NCBI GenBank assembly: GCA_930991035.1
Contig: CAKNRV010000009.1
Coordinates: 1 to 38,845, forward strand
Origin: an uncultured Clostridium sp.
GTDB lineage: Bacteria > Bacillota > Clostridia > TANB77 > CAG-508
Reading direction: 5' to 3'
DNA: 38,845 bases
Shown piece after piece: positions 1-7,377 of this stretch. Position 1 is the stretch's first letter; the number at the start of each line of letters is the position of its first letter. Below the pieces are notes generated by a model that was not told the DNA's origin, did not search any database, and was given only the letters and a program-made list of their open reading frames with translations. A program made the translations under genes and the position numbers.

Positions 1-64
1 CATATAAAGCTTGTGATAGAAAAGACTTTAAGAGTAGAGAAGATTATGAGAGGTAAGAATAAAA

Positions 65-520
65 ATGAAAGTAACAGGAAAAAATAGTTTGTCAAATTTT
101 ATAGAAATAGGCTTAAAAATAATTTTTGTAATGGGTATAATAATATATTTAACCCTACCAATACTTTTAAATATGTATATAGACATATTTAATCCAATAC
201 TAAATTATGTAGCAGCTTTAGTAATATTATATACATCTGGAATTCCAGCACTCATTATAGTATTTGCATTTATAAAAATGTTTGAAACATTAAAAAAGGA
301 TAATCCATTTGTAAGAGAAAATGTTAAATATTTAAAAATTGTTTCAGTATGCTCTTTAATAATTTCTATAATTTACATAGTAGGAATGTTTTTTATAGTA
401 TCTGTATTTGAAATTATAGCTATTGCAATATTTATTATAGCATTCCTTGGAACGTATGTACTATCAGAACTTTTAAGAAAAGCAATTGAATATAAAGAAG
501 AAAACGACTTAACAATTTAA
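65..520 (+). CDS. DUF2975 family membrane protein
   Basis: 151 aa with four hydrophobic segments at about residues 17-38, 44-66, 88-110 and 113-133, and a short charged tail. The size, topology and a directly following small XRE gene match the DUF2975 family, whose members are small integral membrane proteins of unknown function usually paired with a Cro/CI-type regulator. It lies 12 bases before the XRE gene, so the two probably form one operon. The ATG at 65 has only a weak GAGAGG upstream. The start of the operon may lie left of the window. Family assignment is from recognition of the pattern; the function is unknown. Confidence 0.75.
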   Translation: MKVTGKNSLSNFIEIGLKIIFVMGIIIYLTLPILLNMYIDIFNPILNYVAALVILYTSGIPALIIVFAFIKMFETLKKDNPFVRENVKYLKIVSVCSLIISIIYIVGMFFIVSVFEIIAIAIFIIAFLGTYVLSELLRKAIEYKEENDLTI

Positions 521-532
521 GGAGGAAAGAAG

Positions 533-739
533 ATGGCAATAATAGTAAATTTGGATGTAATGATGGCAAAAAGAAAAATGTCTTCTTCTGAACTCGCAGA
601 GAAGATAGGAATTACAAATGCAAACTTATCTATACTAAAAACTGGTAAAGGGAAAGCAATAAGGTTTTCTACATTAGAATCAATTTGCAAGGTTCTTAAT
701 TGCCAACCAGGGGATATATTAGAATACAGAGACGAGTGA
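533..739 (+). CDS. Small XRE (Cro/CI-type) transcriptional regulator
   Basis: 68 aa, essentially one helix-turn-helix domain. The stretch ELAEKIGITNANLSILKTGK (about residues 21-40) is a typical HTH_3 recognition region, followed by FSTLESICKVLNCQPGDILE, which is characteristic of the short YozG/Cro-like regulators paired with DUF2975. A good AAGGAGG lies 6 bases before the ATG. It is probably co-transcribed with the preceding membrane protein and may autoregulate the pair. Its DNA target cannot be seen from the sequence. Confidence 0.85.
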   Translation: MAIIVNLDVMMAKRKMSSSELAEKIGITNANLSILKTGKGKAIRFSTLESICKVLNCQPGDILEYRDE

Positions 740-836
740 CCTTGAACAAAAGGGACACTCCTAAAAGTTCAAAAACTTGAACAAAAGCCAGTAGTCCAAA
801 ACGTTCAAGAGTTCACGTTGTTAATTAAATTTGTTT
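740..836 (+). repeat. Short direct repeats after the XRE gene
   Basis: Two copies of CTTGAACAAAAG lie at about 742-753 and 777-788, with nearby AAAGTTCAAAA and AACGTTCAAGA giving further TTGAAC/GTTCAA inverted matches. No ORF is present. This could be an operator array or a decayed repeat. No function can be assigned. Confidence 0.4.
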
Positions 837-840
837 AAAA

Positions 841-876
841 AAGCTAATTATAGGTCATACTATAATTAGCTTTTTA
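841..876 (+). terminator. Rho-independent terminator
   Basis: A perfect 11-bp stem, GCTAATTATAG at 843-853 and CTATAATTAGC at 860-870, is followed by TTTTT. It sits about 100 bases after the XRE stop codon and probably ends the DUF2975/XRE transcript. Confidence 0.8.
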
Positions 877-908
877 ACATTCTAGAAAATTGCATTTCCT
901 AGAATGTT
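876..908. terminator. Second hairpin
   Basis: A perfect 10-bp stem, AACATTCTAG at 876-885 and CTAGAATGTT at 899-908, immediately follows the first terminator. On the minus strand it would lie just downstream of the structured RNA candidate at 911-990 and be followed by a run of A/T. It may therefore terminate that minus-strand RNA. Confidence 0.5.
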
Positions 909-910
909 AA

Positions 911-992
911 AATAGCTGAAATCGCTATTGCCTTTGAGATTTCCTCCTTTTAGTCGGAAACTCAAATCGGCACAAACAAAGGGCGACTTCGT
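911..992 (-). ncRNA. Structured RNA candidate, copy 1
   Basis: Read on the minus strand, this segment shares the cores TTGTGCCGATTTRAGTTT and AAAGGAGKAAATCTCAAAGG with a second copy at 6101-6185 on the plus strand. A closing stem pairs 918-925 with 983-990. Its only imperfect pair is a G-U on the minus strand and an A-C mismatch on the plus strand, which favours a minus-strand RNA. The two copies differ in their closing stems but both still pair. I do not recognise the class. Confidence 0.45.
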
Positions 993-1015
993 CGCTTTGT
1001 TTTAAGGAGGTTTAT

Positions 1016-2656
1016 ATGAAATCGTATTGGATAAAAAGTGTAGAGGAAAAGGATAGGACAAAATTTAATAAATTGGAAGAAAATGTAAAAACTGATATCT
1101 GTATAATCGGAGGAGGACTTACAGGACTATCTGTTGCATATAATTTAAGCAAATACAAAATCAAAACAGTTTTAATAGAAAAAGGAGAGATTTGCAAGCA
1201 GACTAGTGGTAATAGTACTGCAAAAATAACAAGTCAACACGGACTAATATATAAGTATTTAACAGATTCAAAAGGAAAAGAGTTTGCAAGCAAATATTAC
1301 GAGGCGAACGAAAAAGCAATAGGGAATATAAAAAGCATCATAGATAAAGAAAATATTGATTGCGATTTTGAATATGCTCCAGCTTATGTGTTTACACAAA
1401 GCATACAAGAAGTAGAAAAAATAAAAGATGAAGTCGAAGCGGTAAATGCATTTGGAGGAAGAGCAAAACTAATAGAGTCACAGGATATTGAATTAAACAA
1501 GCTAAATAGTGCAGAACTTGTGGAAAACGAAGGAGAAAAATTAAAAATAAGTGGAGATAATATAGAAAAAGAAAATTTAAACTTAGAAAGAGATATGGTA
1601 AAAGAAAGAATGAAACAAATTCTTCCAATAAAAGCTCTTGTGGGGATTGAATTTGAAAATCAAGCTCAATTTAACCCATATAAATATGGAGAAGCATTGG
1701 CTAAAATATGTAGTGAGTCTGGAGTAAAAATATTTGAACATACTAAGGCAATAGACGTAGATACAGAAGATGATAGTGAATATTATGTAATTACTTTAGA
1801 AAATGGATGTAGCATAAGAGCAAAATACATTGTGATTGCTACAAAATACCCGATTGTTAATATACCAGGTTTGTATTTTATAAAAATGTATCAATCAACA
1901 AGTTATGCAGTAGCAATGCAAACTAAGCAAAAATTGTTTGAAGGAATGTATATAAATTCAGAAGAACCAACAATTTCACTTAGAAATGCAAAATATGGTG
2001 ATGAAAATTTGCTGATAGTAGTAGGGTTTGACCATAAAACTGGTGCACAAATAGATTTGAGTAATTCATATAGATATTTAGAAGAAGTAGCCAAAAATAT
2101 ATGCCCAGAAGGAAAAATCAAATATCATTGGAGTACAGAAGATTGCATTACTTTAGATAAAATACCGTATATAGGTGAATTTTCAAAAATGTGGGAAAAT
2201 GCATTTGTAGCAACAGGATTCAACAAATGGGGAATAACAACTGCTAACATAGCAGCAGAAATTATAACTGATAAAATATTAGGAGAAAAGAATGAATACG
2301 AGGAAATTTTTAAGGCAACTAGAGTAGAACCTATAAAAAACATAAAAGAATTGACTAATATAGTTAAAGAAAGTGTAAATTCTTTAGTTGTAAAAAAATT
2401 AGAAGTACCAGATGAAGAAGCAAATCAAATTCAAGAAGGGGAAGGTAAAATAGTAGAAGTAAATGGACAAAAAATTGGAATATATAAAGATAAAGATGGG
2501 CAAGTATATAAGGTTAATCCTATTTGTAAGCACTTGGGCTGTGAGCTAACCTGGAATAACTTAGAAAAAACTTGGGACTGCCCTTGTCACGGTTCAAGAT
2601 ACGATTATAAAGGTAATTTGATTTATGGACCTAGTGTGAAAGGATTGGACAAGTAA
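1016..2656 (+). CDS. FAD-dependent oxidoreductase with C-terminal Rieske [2Fe-2S] domain
   Basis: 546 aa. An N-terminal dinucleotide-binding fold (CIIGGGLTGLSVAYNLSKYK, about residues 29-48) marks a DAO-type FAD oxidoreductase covering roughly residues 25-430. The last 70 residues form a Rieske domain with the ligand pattern C-x-H (CKHLGC) and C-x2-H (CPCHGSRY), which binds a [2Fe-2S] cluster. This fusion is a known family of presumed soluble redox enzymes. The substrate is not known and the protein lacks a signal peptide. AAGGAGG lies 7 bases before the ATG. The C terminus ends soon after the Rieske fold. It appears monocistronic and is followed by a hairpin at 2655-2682. Confidence 0.88.
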   Translation: MKSYWIKSVEEKDRTKFNKLEENVKTDICIIGGGLTGLSVAYNLSKYKIKTVLIEKGEICKQTSGNSTAKITSQHGLIYKYLTDSKGKEFASKYYEANEKAIGNIKSIIDKENIDCDFEYAPAYVFTQSIQEVEKIKDEVEAVNAFGGRAKLIESQDIELNKLNSAELVENEGEKLKISGDNIEKENLNLERDMVKERMKQILPIKALVGIEFENQAQFNPYKYGEALAKICSESGVKIFEHTKAIDVDTEDDSEYYVITLENGCSIRAKYIVIATKYPIVNIPGLYFIKMYQSTSYAVAMQTKQKLFEGMYINSEEPTISLRNAKYGDENLLIVVGFDHKTGAQIDLSNSYRYLEEVAKNICPEGKIKYHWSTEDCITLDKIPYIGEFSKMWENAFVATGFNKWGITTANIAAEIITDKILGEKNEYEEIFKATRVEPIKNIKELTNIVKESVNSLVVKKLEVPDEEANQIQEGEGKIVEVNGQKIGIYKDKDGQVYKVNPICKHLGCELTWNNLEKTWDCPCHGSRYDYKGNLIYGPSVKGLDK

Positions 2657-2682
2657 ATTGTAACGACCAGTAGTTACAATTT
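2655..2682 (+). terminator. Hairpin after the FAD-Rieske gene
   Basis: A perfect 10-bp stem, AAATTGTAAC at 2655-2664 and GTTACAATTT at 2673-2682, overlaps the stop codon region. There is no long T-run, so it could be a weak terminator or an mRNA 3'-end stabiliser. Confidence 0.5.
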
Positions 2683-2901
2683 ACTGCTGTAAATATATCG
2701 AGCGAAGCAATGTATATTTTAAATTTTATGTTGGAGTGCTTAAGGTGGGAACCGACAAGTTTACAAACTGTTAACGACACTTTAGTTTTTGTTTATACAG
2801 TTTGTACGCAGCCAAAGGGCCGATAAACATAACATTAAAAATAACATTGTTTCGCATTTTATTATTAGCTGTAAATATACATTAAAAATTTTTGACTAAT
2901 C
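2683..2901. other. Gene-free interval
   Basis: No ORF is supported here. A small hairpin near 2690-2722 pairs AATATAT with GTATATT around an AGCGAAGC loop region. The stretch at about 2730-2830 is less AT-rich than its surroundings and contains GGTGGGAACCGAC and GCCAAAGGGCCGAT blocks that could be part of a folded RNA. I do not recognise a family. Confidence 0.3.
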
Positions 2902-2956
2902 TATTGAATAGTGTATTAAAATATTATATAATACAACATATCTTTACTATTCAATA
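2902..2956 (+). promoter_or_regulatory. Promoter flanked by an 11-bp inverted repeat
   Basis: TTGAAT (2904-2909), a 17-base spacer and TATAAT (2927-2932) form a good sigma-A-type promoter for the gene at 3038. The perfect inverted repeat TATTGAATAGT (2902-2912) and ACTATTCAATA (2946-2956) brackets the promoter, with its left arm covering the -35 box. This arrangement suggests an operator for a repressor, which cannot be identified from the sequence. Confidence 0.6.
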
Positions 2957-3037
2957 ATTTTTATTTCAATTAAATTTTCTTGTAGTATCAATTCGATACA
3001 AAAAATCAGTAAAAAAATAATTTAAAGGAGGAATTAT

Positions 3038-3724
3038 ATGGGATTAGATTTTTTTAATAATTTAAAAGAAAATCTTGAAAAAAATGACACTTTGTCAAAA
3101 ATAGTTGATGGTGTAAGTGAATTTATAGGAGAGTTATCAGAAGCTTTGCAAAAAGGAGAAAGCGCAAATAATGACATTGTCACACAAATTGCAAATAATA
3201 ACAAACTAACTACTGCATCCGAAAACACAATGACTCAAATTAGAAAAGATGTATTACAAGAATATGCCAATAACACAAAGGAAGAGGGGACACTTTATTT
3301 TGTATTTAATAAAGTAAATGGAGAAGACAAATATAGAGTTTGGGAATATAATGGCAATAATCGTACTAAAACAGAAATAGAAGGAAAAGATTTACCAGAA
3401 GATGCACAGGTAAATAGTGCTATGAGAATGCAAAATGGTAAATTTATAACAGATAAAGAAGCAACGCAAGAAATATTAAATGAAATAAATAATAGAGCAA
3501 AAGAAGTAATAGAAAGACAGAATAAACAAATAGAAGACTACAAAAAAGAAGGTCATACATATTTGGTAACAGAAGATTCAAACGGAAGAGTATTTTTGTG
3601 GGATTCAACAGAAAAACCAAAAAACGAAATAGAAGACGTTTATTTTCCAGAAGAGCTAAAAGACAAAGCAAAAGAAGGAAACAAATTTTTATATCAAAAT
3701 GGAATGTATGTATATGTAGAGTAA
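3038..3724 (+). CDS. Hypothetical cytoplasmic protein
   Basis: 228 aa, hydrophilic, without a signal peptide or membrane segment, starting 7 bases after AAAGGAGG. Residues 1-60 look helical. The remainder has two similar blocks: LYFVFNKVNGEDKYRVWEYN followed by a DLPEDAQV element near the middle, and TYLVTEDSNGRVFLWDSTEK followed by VYFPEELKDKA near the end. The protein may therefore contain a duplicated beta-rich domain of about 70 residues. I do not recognise the family. It has its own promoter at 2904-2932 and a hairpin terminator at 3729-3763. Confidence 0.75.
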   Translation: MGLDFFNNLKENLEKNDTLSKIVDGVSEFIGELSEALQKGESANNDIVTQIANNNKLTTASENTMTQIRKDVLQEYANNTKEEGTLYFVFNKVNGEDKYRVWEYNGNNRTKTEIEGKDLPEDAQVNSAMRMQNGKFITDKEATQEILNEINNRAKEVIERQNKQIEDYKKEGHTYLVTEDSNGRVFLWDSTEKPKNEIEDVYFPEELKDKAKEGNKFLYQNGMYVYVE

Positions 3725-3728
3725 ATTT

Positions 3729-3763
3729 ATACTATACTATAATATAATATAATAGTATAGTAT
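3729..3763. terminator. AT-rich hairpin
   Basis: A perfect 12-bp inverted repeat, ATACTATACTAT (3729-3740) and ATAGTATAGTAT (3752-3763), lies directly after the stop codon of the preceding gene. It probably acts as a terminator or 3' stabiliser. Confidence 0.6.
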
Positions 3764-3907
3764 ATGAGCCCAATGTATTTAACACTTTATATTTTATAGA
3801 AAAACATAGAGCCATATAAAAAACTGCATATTTCTATACAGTTTCTTTAAAATACATAATCTGATTATAACCATCTATGCTAATGTCCTCAAACAGCTTT
3901 TCTTTAA

Positions 3908-4663
3908 TTAATTTTCAGCTTCTTTACTTTCACCTGTGCTATAATCAATATCTATACCAGGTTGAACATTATAACAATATACGTTAAAGCAAATTCCTTT
4001 GCCATTATCTTCAACAGATTGCGCCTCAATTTGTACGCCACTTGCAACTAAATTATTTCCATCATAAATTGGCGTAACCCTATACAAAACGTGATTATCA
4101 GTCTCTTTTATATAATCAGCAACTTGGTTTTCAAAAGGAAGCATACCTTCTGTATTCATATACCTTGTACCAGTAATAAGATTTTTTTCATTAGCGTTTT
4201 CTGCACTTAATTGATAACCTATTAAATGACATCTGTTGTACAAATATCCACCATCAACTATTTCGTATTTCTTATTGATCCAACCAGAAGGCTCTACACT
4301 AGAGATACTTTCACGTTCCTCATCTGCTTTTGGCATTGTATCCGTGCTTAAATTAGCAAAAGCATAGCCACATCTTCCTAAAGAATCTAAATCACTATAT
4401 TTTTCAAATGATTCTGTTGTTAAAACACTTTCTTCAAAATCAGGTTTATTATCATTTAATACAACATAAGGTTGGTCAGTATAATCTGGTATGGTAACTA
4501 AATCAAAAGAACTAGTGTAAACAGTATTACTTGGAACATTTAATGCATTTGAAAGTTGTTCCTGAATGTACGGATTAAAATATCCAACAACACCAATTAA
4601 TAATATTAAGACTAATAAAATTAAAACTTTTGATAAATTATTTTTCTGTTTCCTTCTACTCAT
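3908..4663 (-). CDS. Membrane-anchored DNA/RNA non-specific endonuclease
   Basis: 251 aa from the ATG at 4663, which lies 8 bases after AAAGGGGTGG. An ATG at 4684 in the same frame overlaps this ribosome binding site and is less likely. An N-terminal hydrophobic segment (KVLILLVLILLIGVVGYF) gives a signal anchor, so the enzyme acts outside the membrane. The catalytic core at about residues 70-240 carries the NRCHLIGYQL motif, equivalent to the DRGH motif of NucA/EndA beta-beta-alpha-metal nucleases, with an Asn further on in NEKNLITGTRYMN as the likely metal ligand. Such enzymes degrade extracellular DNA or take part in DNA uptake. The gene stands alone on the minus strand. Confidence 0.88.
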   Translation of the reverse strand: MSRRKQKNNLSKVLILLVLILLIGVVGYFNPYIQEQLSNALNVPSNTVYTSSFDLVTIPDYTDQPYVVLNDNKPDFEESVLTTESFEKYSDLDSLGRCGYAFANLSTDTMPKADEERESISSVEPSGWINKKYEIVDGGYLYNRCHLIGYQLSAENANEKNLITGTRYMNTEGMLPFENQVADYIKETDNHVLYRVTPIYDGNNLVASGVQIEAQSVEDNGKGICFNVYCYNVQPGIDIDYSTGESKEAEN

Positions 4664-4864
4664 AGTGAAATCCACCCCTTTCATTTGTGATAATTAACAT
4701 TGTATATGTAAACAGTTAATAAATATATAATCCTATACAAAAATTAAAATAAGATAAAATTTTGTTTTGGTTGAAGAAAGATTATACATAAAATATCACA
4801 AAAAAAGAGATAATTCAACAATTAAACATAAGTTTAATTTTAGAACATAAAAATAAAAGAAAGG

Positions 4865-4894
4865 AGCCTAACCATACATTAGTATGATTAGGCT
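4865..4894 (-). terminator. Terminator of the PIN-domain gene
   Basis: AGCCTAACCATAC (4865-4877) pairs with GTATGATTAGGCT (4882-4894) with one mismatch. On the minus strand it is followed by a pyrimidine-rich run, 22 bases after the stop codon of the gene at 4916. Confidence 0.7.
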
Positions 4895-4915
4895 GGATAC
4901 TTAAGTAATTAAGAA

Positions 4916-5875
4916 TTATAATCCAATTTTACGTCTAACTTCCCTCATAAAAGTCTTATAAGATGCTTCTGGCAGTTTCGAGATATCAATAGAATCTTTG
5001 ATTCTACCACCAAAAATAAATTTGCAATTATTTTTTATATCTAACGAAATAATTTTAAAGTGACAAAAAGTAGTATACACATTTTTGGATGTAGCTACAT
5101 AAACATCATCCCCTATATTAAGAGGAACAAATTCATTTGTGTGTTCTACTCCGTTTGAGAACACAGAAATCTTTCTGTGTTCATAGGAGTTTGCGTCAAT
5201 CTCCAATACGCCTTGTGTTACCCGAGTAAAATATAAGGTTCGAATATCTGGACTTTTTCTAGTTAAAACCTTGTTGTAAGCAGTGTTGCTTTTAGGATCT
5301 AAATAGTGAACAGTAATGTTGTAATACATTCTGGCGTTAGTGCACATTTCGATATCACCAGTGAGCAAAACAACATTTTCCTTAATTTTTGAACAATATC
5401 TTACGATTCGTTCATCTACAGATCCAAAAGGATCATTAATGATAACATTCTTAAATAGGTCAGGAAACTTAGCTGCTTCCTTTAAAATAAATCCAGCAGC
5501 ACTACTGCTTGCATCTCCTTTACAACTTTTTAACTTATATAGTTCTTCTAAAGTTAGATTGGTTAATAAAACTTTTCCACCAATATGATTAATTGCATAA
5601 AACAAAGGGAATAAATCTCCTGCTGATGCAATTGATGCATCAATCATAAATTGAGATTTTTGATACCTTAATAGGGTATTTGCAATCCGAAAAATTTCAT
5701 TTTTACGATGAGTGTAGAAATCAAATTTCTCATACATTTCCTTGTCAGATTTAGCCTTTGAAGCAACATCTGAGGAATTCGAATGATTCTCTGGTTTGTT
5801 TCTCCAAAAATTTGGAGTATAAGCGTATTTTTCTTTCCGCGAAACAGTTTTGTCAGGATTAAAATGTCTAAGCAT
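4916..5875 (-). CDS. PIN-domain-like protein with three in-frame CGG codons
   Basis: 319 aa from the ATG at 5875, or 322 aa from a TTG at 5884; GGAG lies about 11 or 2 bases upstream, respectively. The middle shows a PIN-type nuclease pattern: an acidic start (FMIDASIAS), LTLEELYKL, a DPFGSVDERIVRYC stretch and VVLLTGDIEM, matching the spaced acidic residues and the TxD core of these metal-dependent RNases. A C-terminal beta-rich region of about 110 residues follows. Codons 16, 66 and 221 (counted from TTG) are CGG, at 5837-5839, 5687-5689 and 5222-5224 on the plus-strand numbering. Here the reading frame continues straight through CGG. A +1 shift at codon 16 would end in a stop about 55 codons later, and shifts at the other two would end within a few codons. 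In the rest of the window an in-frame CGG always marks a frameshift, so this gene is an exception. It may be recently acquired, conditionally translated, or proof that CGG can still be read as arginine. Confidence 0.7.
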   Translation of the reverse strand: MLRHFNPDKTVSRKEKYAYTPNFWRNKPENHSNSSDVASKAKSDKEMYEKFDFYTHRKNEIFRIANTLLRYQKSQFMIDASIASAGDLFPLFYAINHIGGKVLLTNLTLEELYKLKSCKGDASSSAAGFILKEAAKFPDLFKNVIINDPFGSVDERIVRYCSKIKENVVLLTGDIEMCTNARMYYNITVHYLDPKSNTAYNKVLTRKSPDIRTLYFTRVTQGVLEIDANSYEHRKISVFSNGVEHTNEFVPLNIGDDVYVATSKNVYTTFCHFKIISLDIKNNCKFIFGGRIKDSIDISKLPEASYKTFMREVRRKIGL

Positions 5876-6100
5876 AATACACAATTCTCCTTTTTTGTCG
5901 AAGGTTTTAAGGTGAATGAATTACTTAATTTTCTCCTTTCTTTTACTCAATTCGAGCAATTTTGTTTACATAACCAAAAAGGCTATGTTTAAAGTATAAC
6001 ACAGAACTGCATAATTGTAAAGATTTGGTAATAAATAGTATAAAGTATATTATGACAACTTTATGGCTTTAAAATTTATTGAAGATCAGAACAAATCAAC

Positions 6101-6185
6101 AAAATTGCTATTTGGTTGTGCCGATTTAAGTTTATGACTGAAAGGAGTAAATCTCAAAGGAGATAGCAATTTTAGCCATTTTTTA
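6101..6185 (+). ncRNA. Structured RNA candidate, copy 2
   Basis: A perfect 11-bp closing stem, AAAATTGCTAT (6101-6111) and ATAGCAATTTT (6163-6173), encloses about 50 bases that match the minus-strand element at 911-992 (shared cores TTGTGCCGATTTRAGTTT and AAAGGAGKAAATCTCAAAGG). A T-run follows at about 6178-6184, as for an intrinsic terminator. The inner sequence is more conserved between copies than the stem, whose pairing is kept with different bases. This is the pattern expected of a functional RNA, possibly a small RNA or riboswitch-like element. The class is unknown to me. Confidence 0.5.
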
Positions 6186-6244
6186 TTCTAGTAGATGTAA
6201 TTTTCTCAGAACACAAAAAAATCAAGCATATAAAATGCTTGAAA

Positions 6245-6321
6245 TGGTGCGGCTGACAGGATTTGAACCTGCAACCTTTCGGTTCGTAGCCGAATGCTCT
6301 ATCCAGTTAAGCTACAGCCAC
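6245..6321 (-). tRNA. tRNA-Arg (anticodon ACG)
   Basis: A complete cloverleaf on the minus strand ending in an encoded CCA. The acceptor pairs GTGGCTG with CAGCCGC. The anticodon arm is TTCGG-CTACGAA-CCGAA, so positions 34-36 are ACG. After A-to-I editing this tRNA reads CGU, CGC and CGA but not CGG. This matters for the CGG recoding described in this window. Confidence 0.95.
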
Positions 6322-6446
6322 AATTTAATAGACAAACGAAGTCTACACAACATTATACTTTCTTTTATAAAAAAATTCAAGAGAAAATTCAAAAAAAACT
6401 TGCAAAATCCAAAAAAATATGTTATTATATATTTCGTTGAACATTT

Positions 6447-6522
6447 CGAGGTGTGGCTCAGTTGGTAGAGCGCGTGGTTTGGGACCATGAGGCCGCAGGT
6501 TCGATCCCTGTCACCTCGACCA
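6447..6522 (+). tRNA. tRNA-Pro (anticodon TGG)
   Basis: A complete cloverleaf: acceptor CGAGGTG/CACCTCG, D arm with GGCTCAGTTGGTAGAGC, anticodon arm CGTGG-TTTGGGA-CCATG (one G-U pair), T arm CAGGTTCGATCCCTG and an encoded CCA end. A terminator follows at 6541-6580. Confidence 0.95.
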
Positions 6523-6540
6523 ATTATTAAAAAATTACAT

Positions 6541-6582
6541 AAGAGTATTGATCAAAAAGCTTTGGTTAATACTCTTTTTTAA
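6541..6582 (+). terminator. Terminator of tRNA-Pro
   Basis: The stem AAGAGTATT (6541-6549) and AATACTCTT (6568-6576) is followed by a run of T. Confidence 0.8.
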
Positions 6583-6625
6583 AAATTATATATACATCCT
6601 GAATAAAACAAAAAGGAGTTAAATT

Positions 6626-7306
6626 ATGAAAATTTTAGAATTTGTTTTAAACAATAAAGATTATTTAGAAGATTTAATTACAAGAAGTACTTATCATTCA
6701 AATGCTATTGAAGGAAGTACACTTACCTATGCTGAAACATATGCTATTCTTTACAACGACAATAGCTTTAAAATCGAAGGAAAAGAACCAAGGGAAATAT
6801 ATGAGGCTATAAATCATAAAAAAGCATTAGAATTAGTTTTTAAGAATTTACAACATAATGAAGAATTTGATGAAAGATTTATTAAAAAATTAAATGAAAC
6901 GATAAATAGAGATATTAAAGATACAGAAGGTTATAGAACGGTACAAGTATTCATTCAGGGTAGTGAACATATTCCACCAGAGCCTGAAAAAGTTCCAAAT
7001 TTAATGATGTATTATATATATAATTATAATCACGAAGAACAGGATATTTTTACTAAAATTGCTAAATATCATATTGATTTTGAAAGAATACATCCTTTTG
7101 AAGATGGAAATGGAAGAACAGGTAGATTAATTATAAATTATGAATTATTAAAAAATGACTTGCCACCTGTTGTCATAGCTAAAGAAGATAGGGTGAAGTA
7201 TTTTGAATTTTTAAGAAATAACGAAGTCAATGGCTTAGCTGAATGGCTAAAAGAATTATCTACTAGAGAAGAAGAAAGAATGGAAAAGTTTGGATATGGA
7301 AACTAA
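6626..7306 (+). CDS. Fic family protein (AMP/NMP-transferase)
   Basis: 226 aa. It has the Fic active-site loop HPFEDGNGRTGR at about residues 155-166, where the His is the catalytic base, Asp/Glu coordinates metal and the Arg binds phosphate. The N terminus carries SNAIEGSTLT (about residues 24-33), the inhibitory (S/T)xxxE(G/N) helix that occludes the ATP site in self-restrained Fic proteins. The enzyme is therefore a single-chain, autoinhibited type rather than one with a separate antitoxin. Targets are unknown. AAAAGGAG lies before the ATG, and a 14-bp terminator follows directly. Confidence 0.92.
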   Translation: MKILEFVLNNKDYLEDLITRSTYHSNAIEGSTLTYAETYAILYNDNSFKIEGKEPREIYEAINHKKALELVFKNLQHNEEFDERFIKKLNETINRDIKDTEGYRTVQVFIQGSEHIPPEPEKVPNLMMYYIYNYNHEEQDIFTKIAKYHIDFERIHPFEDGNGRTGRLIINYELLKNDLPPVVIAKEDRVKYFEFLRNNEVNGLAEWLKELSTREEERMEKFGYGN

Positions 7307-7358
7307 CTAATCACCACCAAAACTATTAAGCTATGGTGGTGATTAGTTTAATTTTTTA
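7305..7358. terminator. Strong bidirectional terminator
   Basis: A perfect 14-bp stem, AACTAATCACCACC (7305-7318) and GGTGGTGATTAGTT (7335-7348), is followed by a T-rich tract. It lies between the convergent Fic gene and the gene at 7378. Confidence 0.85.
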
Positions 7359-7377
7359 TTATCCCAGCATTATCATT

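Noticed and set aside
740..836. CRISPR-like repeat
   Set aside because: Only two 12-base copies with unequal surroundings. No array is present anywhere in the window.
6235..6468. Plus-strand ORF starting MLEMVRLTGFEPATFRF
   Set aside because: It reads across the minus-strand tRNA-Arg. This translation is a well-known false ORF from tRNA genes.
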